DNA from: Thermoplasmata archaeon
GTDB lineage: Archaea; Thermoplasmatota; Thermoplasmata; UBA184
Direction of reading: 5' to 3'
Length of the DNA stretch: 8,719 nt
Assembly: GCA_030042855.1 (NCBI GenBank)
Contig: JASHYU010000189.1
Coordinates: forward strand, 1-8,719
Positions within the stretch are counted from its first letter, which is position 1; every line of letters starts with the position of its first letter. A program made the position numbers and the translations under genes. Under the pieces are notes generated by a model that saw only the letters and a list, made by a program, of their open reading frames with translations, did no database searches and had not been told where the DNA came from. Below, in pieces: positions 1 to 5,729 of this stretch.

Positions 1-325
1 CGCGCCGCGCGATCCGGACCAGATGGCGCGCGATCAGCGGCCGCGCGAGGGCCGTGCTCAAGGGGTAGACGCCCTCGTAGAGGGCGTTGGCCTGCAGCGC
101 CGGTCCGATGAACTCCTCCGCGAACTCCGTCCGGGCGTCGAGGACGTAGGCGTTGATCGCCCCCGAGGACATCGCCTTCCGGCGCACCGCCTCGAGATCG
201 ACCGGCTGACCCACGTCGACCGTGACGGCCACCACGTCGGCGGCCCGGTGCTCTCTGAGCCAGGGGATCGCGACGGACGTGTCGAGTCCGCCGGAGTACG
301 CGAGCACGATCTTCGGACGGGTCAC
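1..325 (-). CDS. argG: Argininosuccinate synthase, N-terminal part (runs off left edge)
   Basis: Argininosuccinate synthase joins citrulline and aspartate using ATP, the penultimate step of arginine synthesis, in the cytoplasm. The visible 108 residues begin MTRPKIVLAYSGGLDTS. The SGGLDTS pyrophosphatase-type P-loop at residues 11-17 is the hallmark of this N-type ATP-binding fold. Further on, YEGVYPLSTALARPLIA at residues 83-99 matches the family's conserved substrate-binding stretch. About a quarter of the usual ~400 residues is present and the rest lies beyond base 1. The start is GTG at 325-323, three bases downstream of a GAGGT Shine-Dalgarno-like element (333-329, minus strand). No upstream start fits better, because the homology begins within five residues. 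The gene diverges from an ACT-domain gene across a 97-base AT-rich spacer that probably carries its promoter. The family assignment is secure; the regulation is inference. Confidence 0.96.
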   Translation of the reverse strand, partial: MTRPKIVLAYSGGLDTSVAIPWLREHRAADVVAVTVDVGQPVDLEAVRRKAMSSGAINAYVLDARTEFAEEFIGPALQANALYEGVYPLSTALARPLIARHLVRIARR

Positions 326-360
326 GGGACCTCGGTTGGCGAGCTCGACGGGCGAGCTCC

Positions 361-371
361 GCTTTATAGGA
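361..371 (-). promoter_or_regulatory. TATA element for argG, readable in both directions
   Basis: The minus strand reads CTATAAAG and the plus strand CTTTATAG, with the core at 363-368, in an otherwise very G+C-rich sequence. On the minus strand, initiation about 25 bases downstream would fall near 338-342. That leaves a leader of roughly 15 bases containing the GAGGT element before the argG GTG start. On the plus strand the same box would start transcription near 390-395, about 30 bases before the ACT-protein ATG at 423. A single near-symmetric box could therefore serve both divergent genes. Transcription start sites are inferred, not seen. Confidence 0.55.
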
Positions 372-380
372 TACGACGAC

Positions 381-420
381 TGTCGGACAAAATCAGGCGA
401 ATTTGTCCTAAATCAGACAA
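381..420. promoter_or_regulatory. Candidate operator: inverted repeats built on TGTC/GACA
   Basis: The sequence shows a seven-base inverted repeat, GGACAAA at 385-391 and TTTGTCC at 402-408, around a ten-base centre. TGTC also occurs at 381-384 and 404-407, and GACA at 386-389 and 416-419. This gives a further arm pair, TTGTC 403-407 with GACAA 416-420. AAATCAG is directly repeated at 390-396 and 410-416. The cluster sits between the divergent TATA box and the ATG at 423, where a bound regulator could block or activate either gene. It looks like one or two sites for a dimeric protein. The binding protein is unknown; the neighbouring ACT protein is an obvious candidate. Confidence 0.55.
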
Positions 421-422
421 TC

Positions 423-1064
423 ATGTCGGGCCCGTCCGTTGCCGAGCAGGTGCGCGCGTACCTCGACACCCATCCGGTCCTCGCGGACGCGATCCGACTA
501 AGGATCGGCAACTATTCGGCGATCGCGCGACGCGTATCCGAGGATCTCGGGCTCGCCGGAGGCGAGGCGGTGCTCGCCGCCTGCCGACGGTACCCGCGGG
601 GGACGGAATCGTTCCGGGAGACGGGCATCCGTCGGGTGCTCCGCAAGAGCCGGATCGAGACCCGGACCAAGGTCGCCGCGATCACGGTCGTGCAGAGCGT
701 CGATGTGCTCCAGCGGCTCGGAGACGTGGTCGAGGAGCTCCTGGACGAGAACTCGCTCTGCCGGCTGATCCAGGTCTCCCGCGGGACGGTCATCATCGTC
801 GACGAGGACTCCGTCCCCCGGGTCACCCGGCCGTTGCGCGAGAACCAACTGATCTCGGTGCGGAAGAACCTCATCGAGGTCGCGGTCACCAGCCCCGAGA
901 GCATCGAGGAAACGCCGGGCCTCCTCCGCCACCTCGCGGGCGTCCTTTCCGCCCAAGGGATCAATATCGTCGAGGCGCTGTCCTGCTACACCGATACGAT
1001 CTTCCTCCTGGACAATTCGGACCTGAGCGCCGCGACCAGCGTGCTCAGCACGGCGGTCCGGTGA
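423..1064 (+). CDS. ACT-domain protein with HTH-like N-terminus, possible amino-acid-responsive regulator
   Basis: This 213-residue soluble protein has a helical N-terminal segment (about residues 5-60) that could be a winged-helix or other DNA-binding fold. A basic linker (70-84) follows, then two ACT-like units: a weaker one around 85-135 and a clear one around 148-210. The second carries a pattern typical of aspartokinase-type ACT domains: SPESIEETPG at 157-166, then GINIVE at 179-184, then CYTDTIFLLD at 188-197. ACT domains bind amino acids and control enzymes or transcription; no catalytic domain is visible here. I chose ATG at 423 because codons upstream in this frame cross the operator-like promoter DNA and look non-coding. 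No Shine-Dalgarno is present, so translation may use a short or absent leader. Divergence from argG suggests a link to arginine or aspartate metabolism, which is inference. An allosteric partner protein is the main alternative. Confidence 0.85.
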   Translation: MSGPSVAEQVRAYLDTHPVLADAIRLRIGNYSAIARRVSEDLGLAGGEAVLAACRRYPRGTESFRETGIRRVLRKSRIETRTKVAAITVVQSVDVLQRLGDVVEELLDENSLCRLIQVSRGTVIIVDEDSVPRVTRPLRENQLISVRKNLIEVAVTSPESIEETPGLLRHLAGVLSAQGINIVEALSCYTDTIFLLDNSDLSAATSVLSTAVR

Positions 1065-1085
1065 CCGCACCCCGGCCGCGTGCGG
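1065..1085 (+). terminator. Hairpin directly after the ACT gene stop
   Basis: CCGCAC at 1065-1070 pairs perfectly with GTGCGG at 1080-1085 around a nine-base G+C-rich loop. It begins on the base after the TGA of the ACT-protein gene. No T-run follows, so it is not a standard archaeal oligo-T terminator. It could stabilise or bound the transcript end. In DNA this G+C-rich, a six-base stem may also be chance. Confidence 0.3.
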
Positions 1086-1434
1086 CGATCCTGTGCTACC
1101 CCGCGAGGGTCAACCTCCGCCTCGCCGATGGACGGACGAAGGTGCGGTAGCACGGAGGCGCCGGGGCGGACCGGGCCTCGTTCCGCCGCGACCGGACCCT
1201 CCCCCACCGACAAACCCCTTCTGCTCGCCGAGGTGAGGGGGAATATGGCACGCCGCGCGACCGCCGTACTCGGGGCGGGGATCCTCGGGCGTCGGCGAGT
1301 GAGGAGCGAGGTCGCCGCGGGAGACCCGCCGGGCGACCCGGAGTTTCCGCGGTGGGGGGGGCCGCTCCTCGCCGCGGCGACCGCCGCTCGCAGGACCGGA
1401 TACCGCCACCCGCGCTTCCAAACCCCGACGTGAG
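1065..1434. other. 370-base intergenic region with stacked inverted repeats, no convincing gene
   Basis: No open frame here resembles a protein. The frames that stay open are low-complexity Arg/Pro/Gly translations typical of G+C-rich non-coding DNA. What can be seen is a set of inverted repeats. One is a hairpin at 1065-1085. A long imperfect stem pairs 1091-1104 with 1142-1155 (core GTGCTACC 1093-1100 with GGTAGCAC 1146-1153). GGCGGA 1165-1170 pairs with TCCGCC 1182-1187, and CCCCT 1215-1219 with AGGGG 1236-1240. A run of eight G lies at 1354-1361. There is no tRNA signature, no C/D box pair and no clear TATA element for the gene at 1435. A structured RNA is possible but unproven. Confidence 0.5.
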
Positions 1435-2649
1435 ATGCCGCTCCCGGCGCACGCGGAGGACCTCCTGGCACGGGCCGTCCTCGGGCCCGCGCTCGGGGTG
1501 CTCCGCGGGGAGATCGTCACCATCGAGACCTGGAGCCACGCGCTCCCGTGGGCGCTCGCCCTGGTCCGCGAGGCCCGCCGCCGGGGCGCCGAACCCGTCC
1601 TCGTGCTCGAGGAGGAGGAGACGTTTTTCCGCTCGCTCCGGCTCCCCCGGAACCGCTTCGTTCCCCGTTCGTCCGCGGCGCTCCTCGCGGGGAGCGACGC
1701 GTACGTCTATCTGCCCGGCCCGGAGGCGTTCCCTCGCCTCTACGGACTCCGCGAGCGGGACCTCGACTCGACCGTCGCCCGTCACGGACCGTCGTGGTGG
1801 CTCGCCGCGGAGCGGCATGGGGTCCGCGTGGCGCGGCTGGCCATCGCGATGACTACGGACACGGCGGCCGCCCACTTCGGGGTCGATCCCGAGGCCTGGC
1901 AGCGGCAGGTCTGGCGCGCGAGCCTCTACCCGCCGGGTCAGCTCCACCGAAGAGGGCTCCGGCTCGCGCGTCGGCTCGCTCGCGCCCGGCGGGTGCGGGT
2001 CCGGCATCCGAACGGGACGGACTTCTCCGCCGAGGTCGATCGCCAGGGCATCGTGATCGAGGACGGGACGGTCGACCCGGCGGATGCGCGCGCCGGTCGG
2101 CTCGGGACCTCGATCCCTTCCGGCACCGTCGCGCTCCCCTTACGGGAGGGTACCGCGGAGGGCACGTGGGAGTCGAACCGTCGGACGTACCGGCGCTTCC
2201 TCGACCCGCCGGCGACCGCGGGGGCCCGATGGACGTTCCGCGGGGGCCGGCTCGCGGATTACTCCTTCGACCTCGGCGGAGCGACGTTCGCGGCGCGGTA
2301 CGACCGCGCGGGGCCCGGACGGGACCGGCCCGCCGTGCTCACGTTCGGGTTGAATCCGGCGATCGGGTGGGCCCCCGAGCTGGAGTCGATCGACGCCCGC
2401 ACGATCTCGCTCGGGCTCGGCACGGGGCGGCGAACCCCCGGACGGCCCGGGCCCCCGATCTGGTTCGCGAGTCCGCTCGCGGGGGCCGACGTCGAGCTGG
2501 ACGGCGTGCGTGCGTGGACCGACGGTCGGACGCTGCCGTCGGCGCGCCGCCGTCGGACTACGCCGCCGCGAACGGGGATCGCTCGGCGAACCGGCGAAGG
2601 AGTCGGCCCGCGGGCTCGAGGTGCCGGGGAGAGATCTGCTCGACGTTGA
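1435..2649 (+). CDS. M29-aminopeptidase-like protein apparently lacking the metal site
   Basis: The protein has 404 residues, close to the ~370-410 usual for M29 (thermophilic aminopeptidase, AmpS/AmpT type). N-terminal similarity includes RGEIVTIETWSHALPWALAL (24-43), then a Rossmann-like half. In the second half, IPSGTVALPLREGTAEGTW (227-245), FGLNP (304-308) and TISLGLG (323-329) mirror the family blocks LPAGEVFTAP..EGT, FGTNP and TVHIALG. Where true M29 enzymes have Glu and His metal ligands, this protein has T231 and S325. No His occurs after residue 191, although the enzymes need two in that half. It is therefore probably not a metallopeptidase; a binding or scaffold role is possible. 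Residues from about 368 on are an Arg-rich tail read antisense to the neighbouring gene. The start ATG 1435 has no strong ribosome binding site. Fold assignment is moderate; loss of activity is inference. Confidence 0.72.
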   Translation: MPLPAHAEDLLARAVLGPALGVLRGEIVTIETWSHALPWALALVREARRRGAEPVLVLEEEETFFRSLRLPRNRFVPRSSAALLAGSDAYVYLPGPEAFPRLYGLRERDLDSTVARHGPSWWLAAERHGVRVARLAIAMTTDTAAAHFGVDPEAWQRQVWRASLYPPGQLHRRGLRLARRLARARRVRVRHPNGTDFSAEVDRQGIVIEDGTVDPADARAGRLGTSIPSGTVALPLREGTAEGTWESNRRTYRRFLDPPATAGARWTFRGGRLADYSFDLGGATFAARYDRAGPGRDRPAVLTFGLNPAIGWAPELESIDARTISLGLGTGRRTPGRPGPPIWFASPLAGADVELDGVRAWTDGRTLPSARRRRTTPPRTGIARRTGEGVGPRARGAGERSARR

Positions 2650-3502
2650 CGCCGAGCGGAACCGAGAGCTCCTCCCGCCGGACGGCACCGACCAGCTCGT
2701 CCCAAACCTCGAACGCCCGCGCCTCGCTCCGCTGCGCCGTCTCCGCTTCGGGTCCGTCCAGGATCGCGACCTCGGCCGACTCCGAGAGGTCGGCGCCGAG
2801 CCACTGGACGAACTCGAGGTCCATCTCGTCCGCGATCGGCGCGAAGCTCACGACGACCGGCGCCGGCGGGGTCGCCGCCTGACGGCACAGGAGGTCGTAG
2901 TCCCGCAGGACCGGAGTCACCTGGTGCGCGTCGAACAGGATCTGGGTCGTGAAGAACGACGCGCCGGCCCGCGTCTTGGAGAGCATCCGGTGCGCCTCCC
3001 CCTCTCGCTGGGGGATCGCGATGTTGCCGATCACCCCCTCGGCCGTTCGAAAGATCGGCCGGAGGAGCTGGTCGGCGGCCGTGACCGATGGGCCGGAGTA
3101 CGGAATGTACCGGCTCGCTCCGCCGACGAGGACGACGTTGCGGATCCCCTGGGCGACCGTCTCCCGCGCCCACTGCTCGAGCTCGATTTCGGAGCCGACG
3201 TACGCCACGGCCTTGTTGAGGATCGTCTCGCGGCCCGAGCGGGCGGCGAGCTCGCCCGCGAACTGCCGAAGATCGCCCGAGCGGTACCGCGGCCGCCCCT
3301 CGTGGTTCTCGTCGACGAGCTCGGGGATGACGGTGGCGTCGGTGCGAGGGACCGATTTCAGCAGCGACGCGAGCGCCTCGATGCGCGTCGCGACCGCCGA
3401 GGGAGCGGTGCGTAGCCCCGGGGGGACCGGCTCGAAGAACAGCGGATGGTCCGGGAGCGCGTGCGCGAGCGGTCGGCGCGGAACGGGGGGGACAGCCGGC
3501 AC
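2558..3502 (-). CDS. MetF-like (methylenetetrahydrofolate reductase-like) TIM-barrel protein
   Basis: This 314-residue protein is about the length of bacterial MetF. MetF reduces methylene-tetrahydrofolate to methyl-tetrahydrofolate for methionine synthesis. Family-like stretches are FFEPVPP at 22-28, where E24 corresponds to the catalytic Glu of the MetF FEFFPP motif, and NVVLVGG at 122-128. GNIAIPQREGEAHRMLSKTR at 159-178 followed by AGASFFTTQILFD at 179-191 corresponds to the MetF block ending in AGADFIITQLFFD. Divergence elsewhere resembles the flavin-poor MTHFR-like proteins described in mycobacteria more than classical MetF. Substrate and cofactor are therefore uncertain, and a tetrahydromethanopterin-type carrier is possible in archaea. 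The start is GTG at 3502-3500. A TATA element centred about 29 bases upstream and the absence of a Shine-Dalgarno suggest a leaderless mRNA. Its 3' end overlaps the convergent M29-like gene by 92 bases. Confidence 0.82.
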   Translation of the reverse strand: MPAVPPVPRRPLAHALPDHPLFFEPVPPGLRTAPSAVATRIEALASLLKSVPRTDATVIPELVDENHEGRPRYRSGDLRQFAGELAARSGRETILNKAVAYVGSEIELEQWARETVAQGIRNVVLVGGASRYIPYSGPSVTAADQLLRPIFRTAEGVIGNIAIPQREGEAHRMLSKTRAGASFFTTQILFDAHQVTPVLRDYDLLCRQAATPPAPVVVSFAPIADEMDLEFVQWLGADLSESAEVAILDGPEAETAQRSEARAFEVWDELVGAVRREELSVPLGVNVEQISPRHLEPAGRLLRRFAERSPFAAA

Positions 3503-3527
3503 GGCGGCGCCGGGGGTGGGGCGCCCC

Positions 3528-3542
3528 GATAAATCACTTCGC
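3528..3542 (-). promoter_or_regulatory. BRE/TATA promoter of the MetF-like gene
   Basis: On the minus strand GCGAAGTG (3542-3535) runs straight into ATTTATC (3534-3528). The first part fits the purine-rich archaeal BRE and the second an archaeal TATA box. The TATA element is centred about 29 bases from the GTG start at 3502, so transcription should begin at or within a few bases of the start codon. Confidence 0.65.
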
Positions 3543-3593
3543 CCGGCCGGTCGCGCTTGCGGACGGCGTAACCTCGCGTCGCCCCGAGCAAGC

Positions 3594-3611
3594 GGTCCCG
3601 CGCGCGGGACC
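3594..3611. repeat. Perfect 18-base palindrome in divergent promoter region
   Basis: GGTCCCGCGCGCGGGACC reads the same on both strands without a spacer. It lies in the 173-base gap between the MetF-like gene and the ABC exporter operon, 36 bases upstream of the operon's TATA element. A second inverted repeat, CGCTTGC 3554-3560 with GCAAGCG 3588-3594, abuts it. The position suits an activator or repressor site. An RNA role would need a transcript across the region, for which there is no evidence. Confidence 0.5.
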
Positions 3612-3646
3612 CGGCGCCCCGTGCGAAGTGCTCGCCCGCCTGAGGC

Positions 3647-3654
3647 TTCATATG
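3647..3654 (+). promoter_or_regulatory. TATA element of the ABC exporter operon
   Basis: TTCATATG, preceded by purine-rich TGAGG, is the only AT-rich element upstream of the ATPase gene. Its centre is about 25 bases before the ATG at 3676 and no Shine-Dalgarno intervenes, which fits a leaderless or nearly leaderless transcript. Two earlier in-frame ATG codons (3628 and 3652) are disfavoured. The second lies inside this element, and homology begins at 3676. Confidence 0.6.
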
Positions 3655-3675
3655 TCCCCTCCCCACGCGGGTTCC

Positions 3676-4608
3676 ATGACCGAGGCCATCGAGGTTCGCG
3701 GCCTCGTGAAGCAGTACGGGAACCTCTCCGCGGTCGGCGGGATCGATTTCGCCGTCCCCGCCGGCACGGTCTTCTCGTTCCTCGGGCCCAACGGCGCCGG
3801 GAAGACGACGACCACCGAGATCCTCGAAGGGCTCCGGCGTCGGACGTCGGGGGACGTCCGGGTGCTCGGGCTCGATCCCTGGACCGATGGGGCGGCGCTC
3901 CACCGGCGCATCGGCGTGATCCCGCAGGACTTCCGCTTCTTCGAGAAGATCACGGCCCGGGAGGCGGTCGAGTACTACCGGGCGCTGTTCCACACGGACG
4001 TCGACCCGGCGCGGCTCCTCGCCCAGGTGGAACTGCTCGACAAGATCGACGCCCGCTTCGACACGCTCTCGGGCGGGCAGAAGCAGAAGCTCGGTCTTGC
4101 GCTCGCACTCACGAACAATCCCGAGATCTGCTTCCTCGACGAGCCGACGACCGGCCTCGATCCCCACGCGCGCCGGGCGATCTGGGCCGTCATCCGGAGC
4201 CTGAAGGGGGAGGGACGTACGGTCTTCCTCACGACGCACTACCTCGAGGAGGCCGAGCTGCTCGCGGACCGAGTCGCGATCATCCACCACGGCAAGATCA
4301 TCGCGGCCGGCACGCCCTCCGAGATCATCCGCGCGAACGGCCGGCCCGAGCGCATCGAGGTCGCCGGGCCCCCCCAGCTCGCGACGTACCTCGAGCAGCA
4401 CCTCGACCGCCCCGTGTCGGTCGAGAACGGCCGGGTGTCCGTCGAGCTGGCAGACAAGTCGGACGCGCTGAAGATCCTCGGCGCGATCGAGGCGAGCGGC
4501 CTCCCCTGGGACTCGTTCCAGACGTCGCGGGACACCCTCGAGGACGTCTTCGTCCGGCTCGTCGGACAGATGGATGACGGGGCGCTGAAGCAGGAGACGC
4601 CGCCATGA
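3676..4608 (+). CDS. ABC-2 type exporter, ATP-binding subunit
   Basis: This 310-residue ATPase powers the membrane permease encoded next. All nucleotide-binding motifs are intact: Walker A GPNGAGKTT at 37-45, Q-loop glutamine at 84, signature LSGGQKQ at 131-137, Walker B ICFLDE at 151-156, D-loop GLD at 160-162 and H-loop histidine at 188. The order, and the FFEKITAREAVEYY stretch after the Q-loop (88-101), are typical of the CcmA/DrrA-type group. A C-terminal extension of about 85 residues (225-310) ends with the TLEDVFVRL motif (288-296) common to this group. These systems export drugs, lipids, polysaccharides or other hydrophobic compounds, and the substrate cannot be read here. The stop overlaps the permease start in ATGA, so the two are translationally coupled. 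The start ATG 3676 follows the TATA box by about 25 bases. Confidence 0.95.
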   Translation: MTEAIEVRGLVKQYGNLSAVGGIDFAVPAGTVFSFLGPNGAGKTTTTEILEGLRRRTSGDVRVLGLDPWTDGAALHRRIGVIPQDFRFFEKITAREAVEYYRALFHTDVDPARLLAQVELLDKIDARFDTLSGGQKQKLGLALALTNNPEICFLDEPTTGLDPHARRAIWAVIRSLKGEGRTVFLTTHYLEEAELLADRVAIIHHGKIIAAGTPSEIIRANGRPERIEVAGPPQLATYLEQHLDRPVSVENGRVSVELADKSDALKILGAIEASGLPWDSFQTSRDTLEDVFVRLVGQMDDGALKQETPP

Positions 4609-5726
4609 ACTTCCGGCACGTCGCGGCCGACTTCCGGGTCGTGATGCGGAGCTATCTCCGCAACCCGGTCGCGCTGTTCTTCTCCCTGATCTTCCCGATC
4701 ATCCTGATCGCGCTCTTCGGCCTCATCTTCTCGGCGACCGGGAGCGGGCCGGTGACCGTCGAGGTGCTCAACCTCGACCACAACTCCCCCGTGAGCCGCG
4801 ACTTCCTCGCCGCGCTCAACAACACGAGCGTCGTGAAGGTCAGCGTCGTCTCCGACGCGACCGTCTCGCCGTCGAATTTCGCCTCCTGGCTCGGTAAGAA
4901 CGACGACCCGGTCGGTATCATCGTGCCGGACGGCTTTCAGGCGAGCTACGAGAACGGGACCCCGACGAACCTGACCGTCTTCACGAACCCGTCGGACGCC
5001 GCGTCCTCGGGCACGGTGCTCGGCGCCGTCCAGGGGGTCGCGAACGGGTTCAACCTCGCGCGCGCCTGCTCGGGCGCCGTCTGCGCTCCCGTGATCGGCT
5101 ACGCGAGCGAGAACGTGGGGAGCCAGGTCTACACGTACATCGACTACCTGATCCCGGGCCTGATCGGGTTCTCGATCCTCACGAGCCCGATGTTCTCGAT
5201 GGTCGACATCGCCTCATCCTACCGCAAGGACGGGATCTTTCGGGAGCTCTCCCTGACGCCGCTCACCCGGGCCGAATGGCTCCTCTCCCGGATCACGTGG
5301 TACGTGGCCCTCACGTTCGTCACGGCGGGGATCATGATCGGGGCCGGCGTCTACCTGTTCTCGGCCCACGTCGCCCTCACGCTGGGCCTCGTTCCCTTCC
5401 TGATCGTCGGGCCGTTCTTCTTCGTCTCGCTCGGGATGCTCGCCGGCACGGTCGCGAAGACCCCCGAGAGCGCGGCGCTCATCGGGAACATCATCACGAT
5501 CCCGATGATGTTCCTCTCGGGAACGTTCTTCACCGTGTCGAGCTTCCCGCCGTACCTCCAGACGTTCGCCCACGTCCTCCCGCTCTACTACGTGATCGAC
5601 GGGATGAACCAGGTGATGCTCTTCGCCAACATGTCGCGCGCGCTCGCGGACCTCGCGATCGTCCTCGTCGCGGGCCTCGTCGTCTTCGCCCTCGCGGTCC
5701 GCCTGTTCAAGTGGCGGGACGAGTGA
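4605..5726 (+). CDS. ABC-2 type exporter, permease subunit
   Basis: This 373-residue integral membrane protein has the layout of the ABC-2 permease family with a large outer domain. There is one N-terminal membrane helix (about 21-43), an extracytoplasmic domain of ~135 residues (44-178), then helices near 180-202, 231-253, 260-282, 290-311 and 347-366. The loop KDGIFRELSLTPLTRAEW (208-225) is the conserved coupling region that contacts the ATPase. The outer domain carries C155 and C160 (CSGAVC), the only cysteines, which could form a disulfide. Translation starts at ATG 4605 inside the ATPase stop (ATGA), with GGAG at 4593-4596 as ribosome binding site. One ATPase and one permease imply a homodimeric transporter of each chain. 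The substrate is unknown. The flavin reductase gene follows after three bases. Confidence 0.94.
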   Translation: MNFRHVAADFRVVMRSYLRNPVALFFSLIFPIILIALFGLIFSATGSGPVTVEVLNLDHNSPVSRDFLAALNNTSVVKVSVVSDATVSPSNFASWLGKNDDPVGIIVPDGFQASYENGTPTNLTVFTNPSDAASSGTVLGAVQGVANGFNLARACSGAVCAPVIGYASENVGSQVYTYIDYLIPGLIGFSILTSPMFSMVDIASSYRKDGIFRELSLTPLTRAEWLLSRITWYVALTFVTAGIMIGAGVYLFSAHVALTLGLVPFLIVGPFFFVSLGMLAGTVAKTPESAALIGNIITIPMMFLSGTFFTVSSFPPYLQTFAHVLPLYYVIDGMNQVMLFANMSRALADLAIVLVAGLVVFALAVRLFKWRDE

Positions 5727-5729
5727 GCG

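Noticed and set aside
1354..1361. Run of eight G as a sign of a frameshift error
   Set aside because: It lies outside any supported coding region, so a length error there would not break a gene.
1080..1433. Open frame of 117 codons on the plus strand ending just before ATG 1435
   Set aside because: The translation is low-complexity Arg/Gly/Pro with no recognisable motif, it crosses several strong inverted repeats, and no ribosome binding site precedes its start. The nearness of its stop to the next start looks accidental.
3554..3630. Possible tRNA or small RNA in the divergent spacer, because of several nested inverted repeats
   Set aside because: The arms do not fit a cloverleaf, no TTCRA T-loop or CCA-proximal stem is visible, and the repeats are better explained as promoter-region protein sites.
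2949..4577. 542-codon plus-strand open frame
   Set aside because: It runs antisense to the MetF-like gene, through a promoter region, and out of frame through the ABC ATPase. No part resembles a protein.
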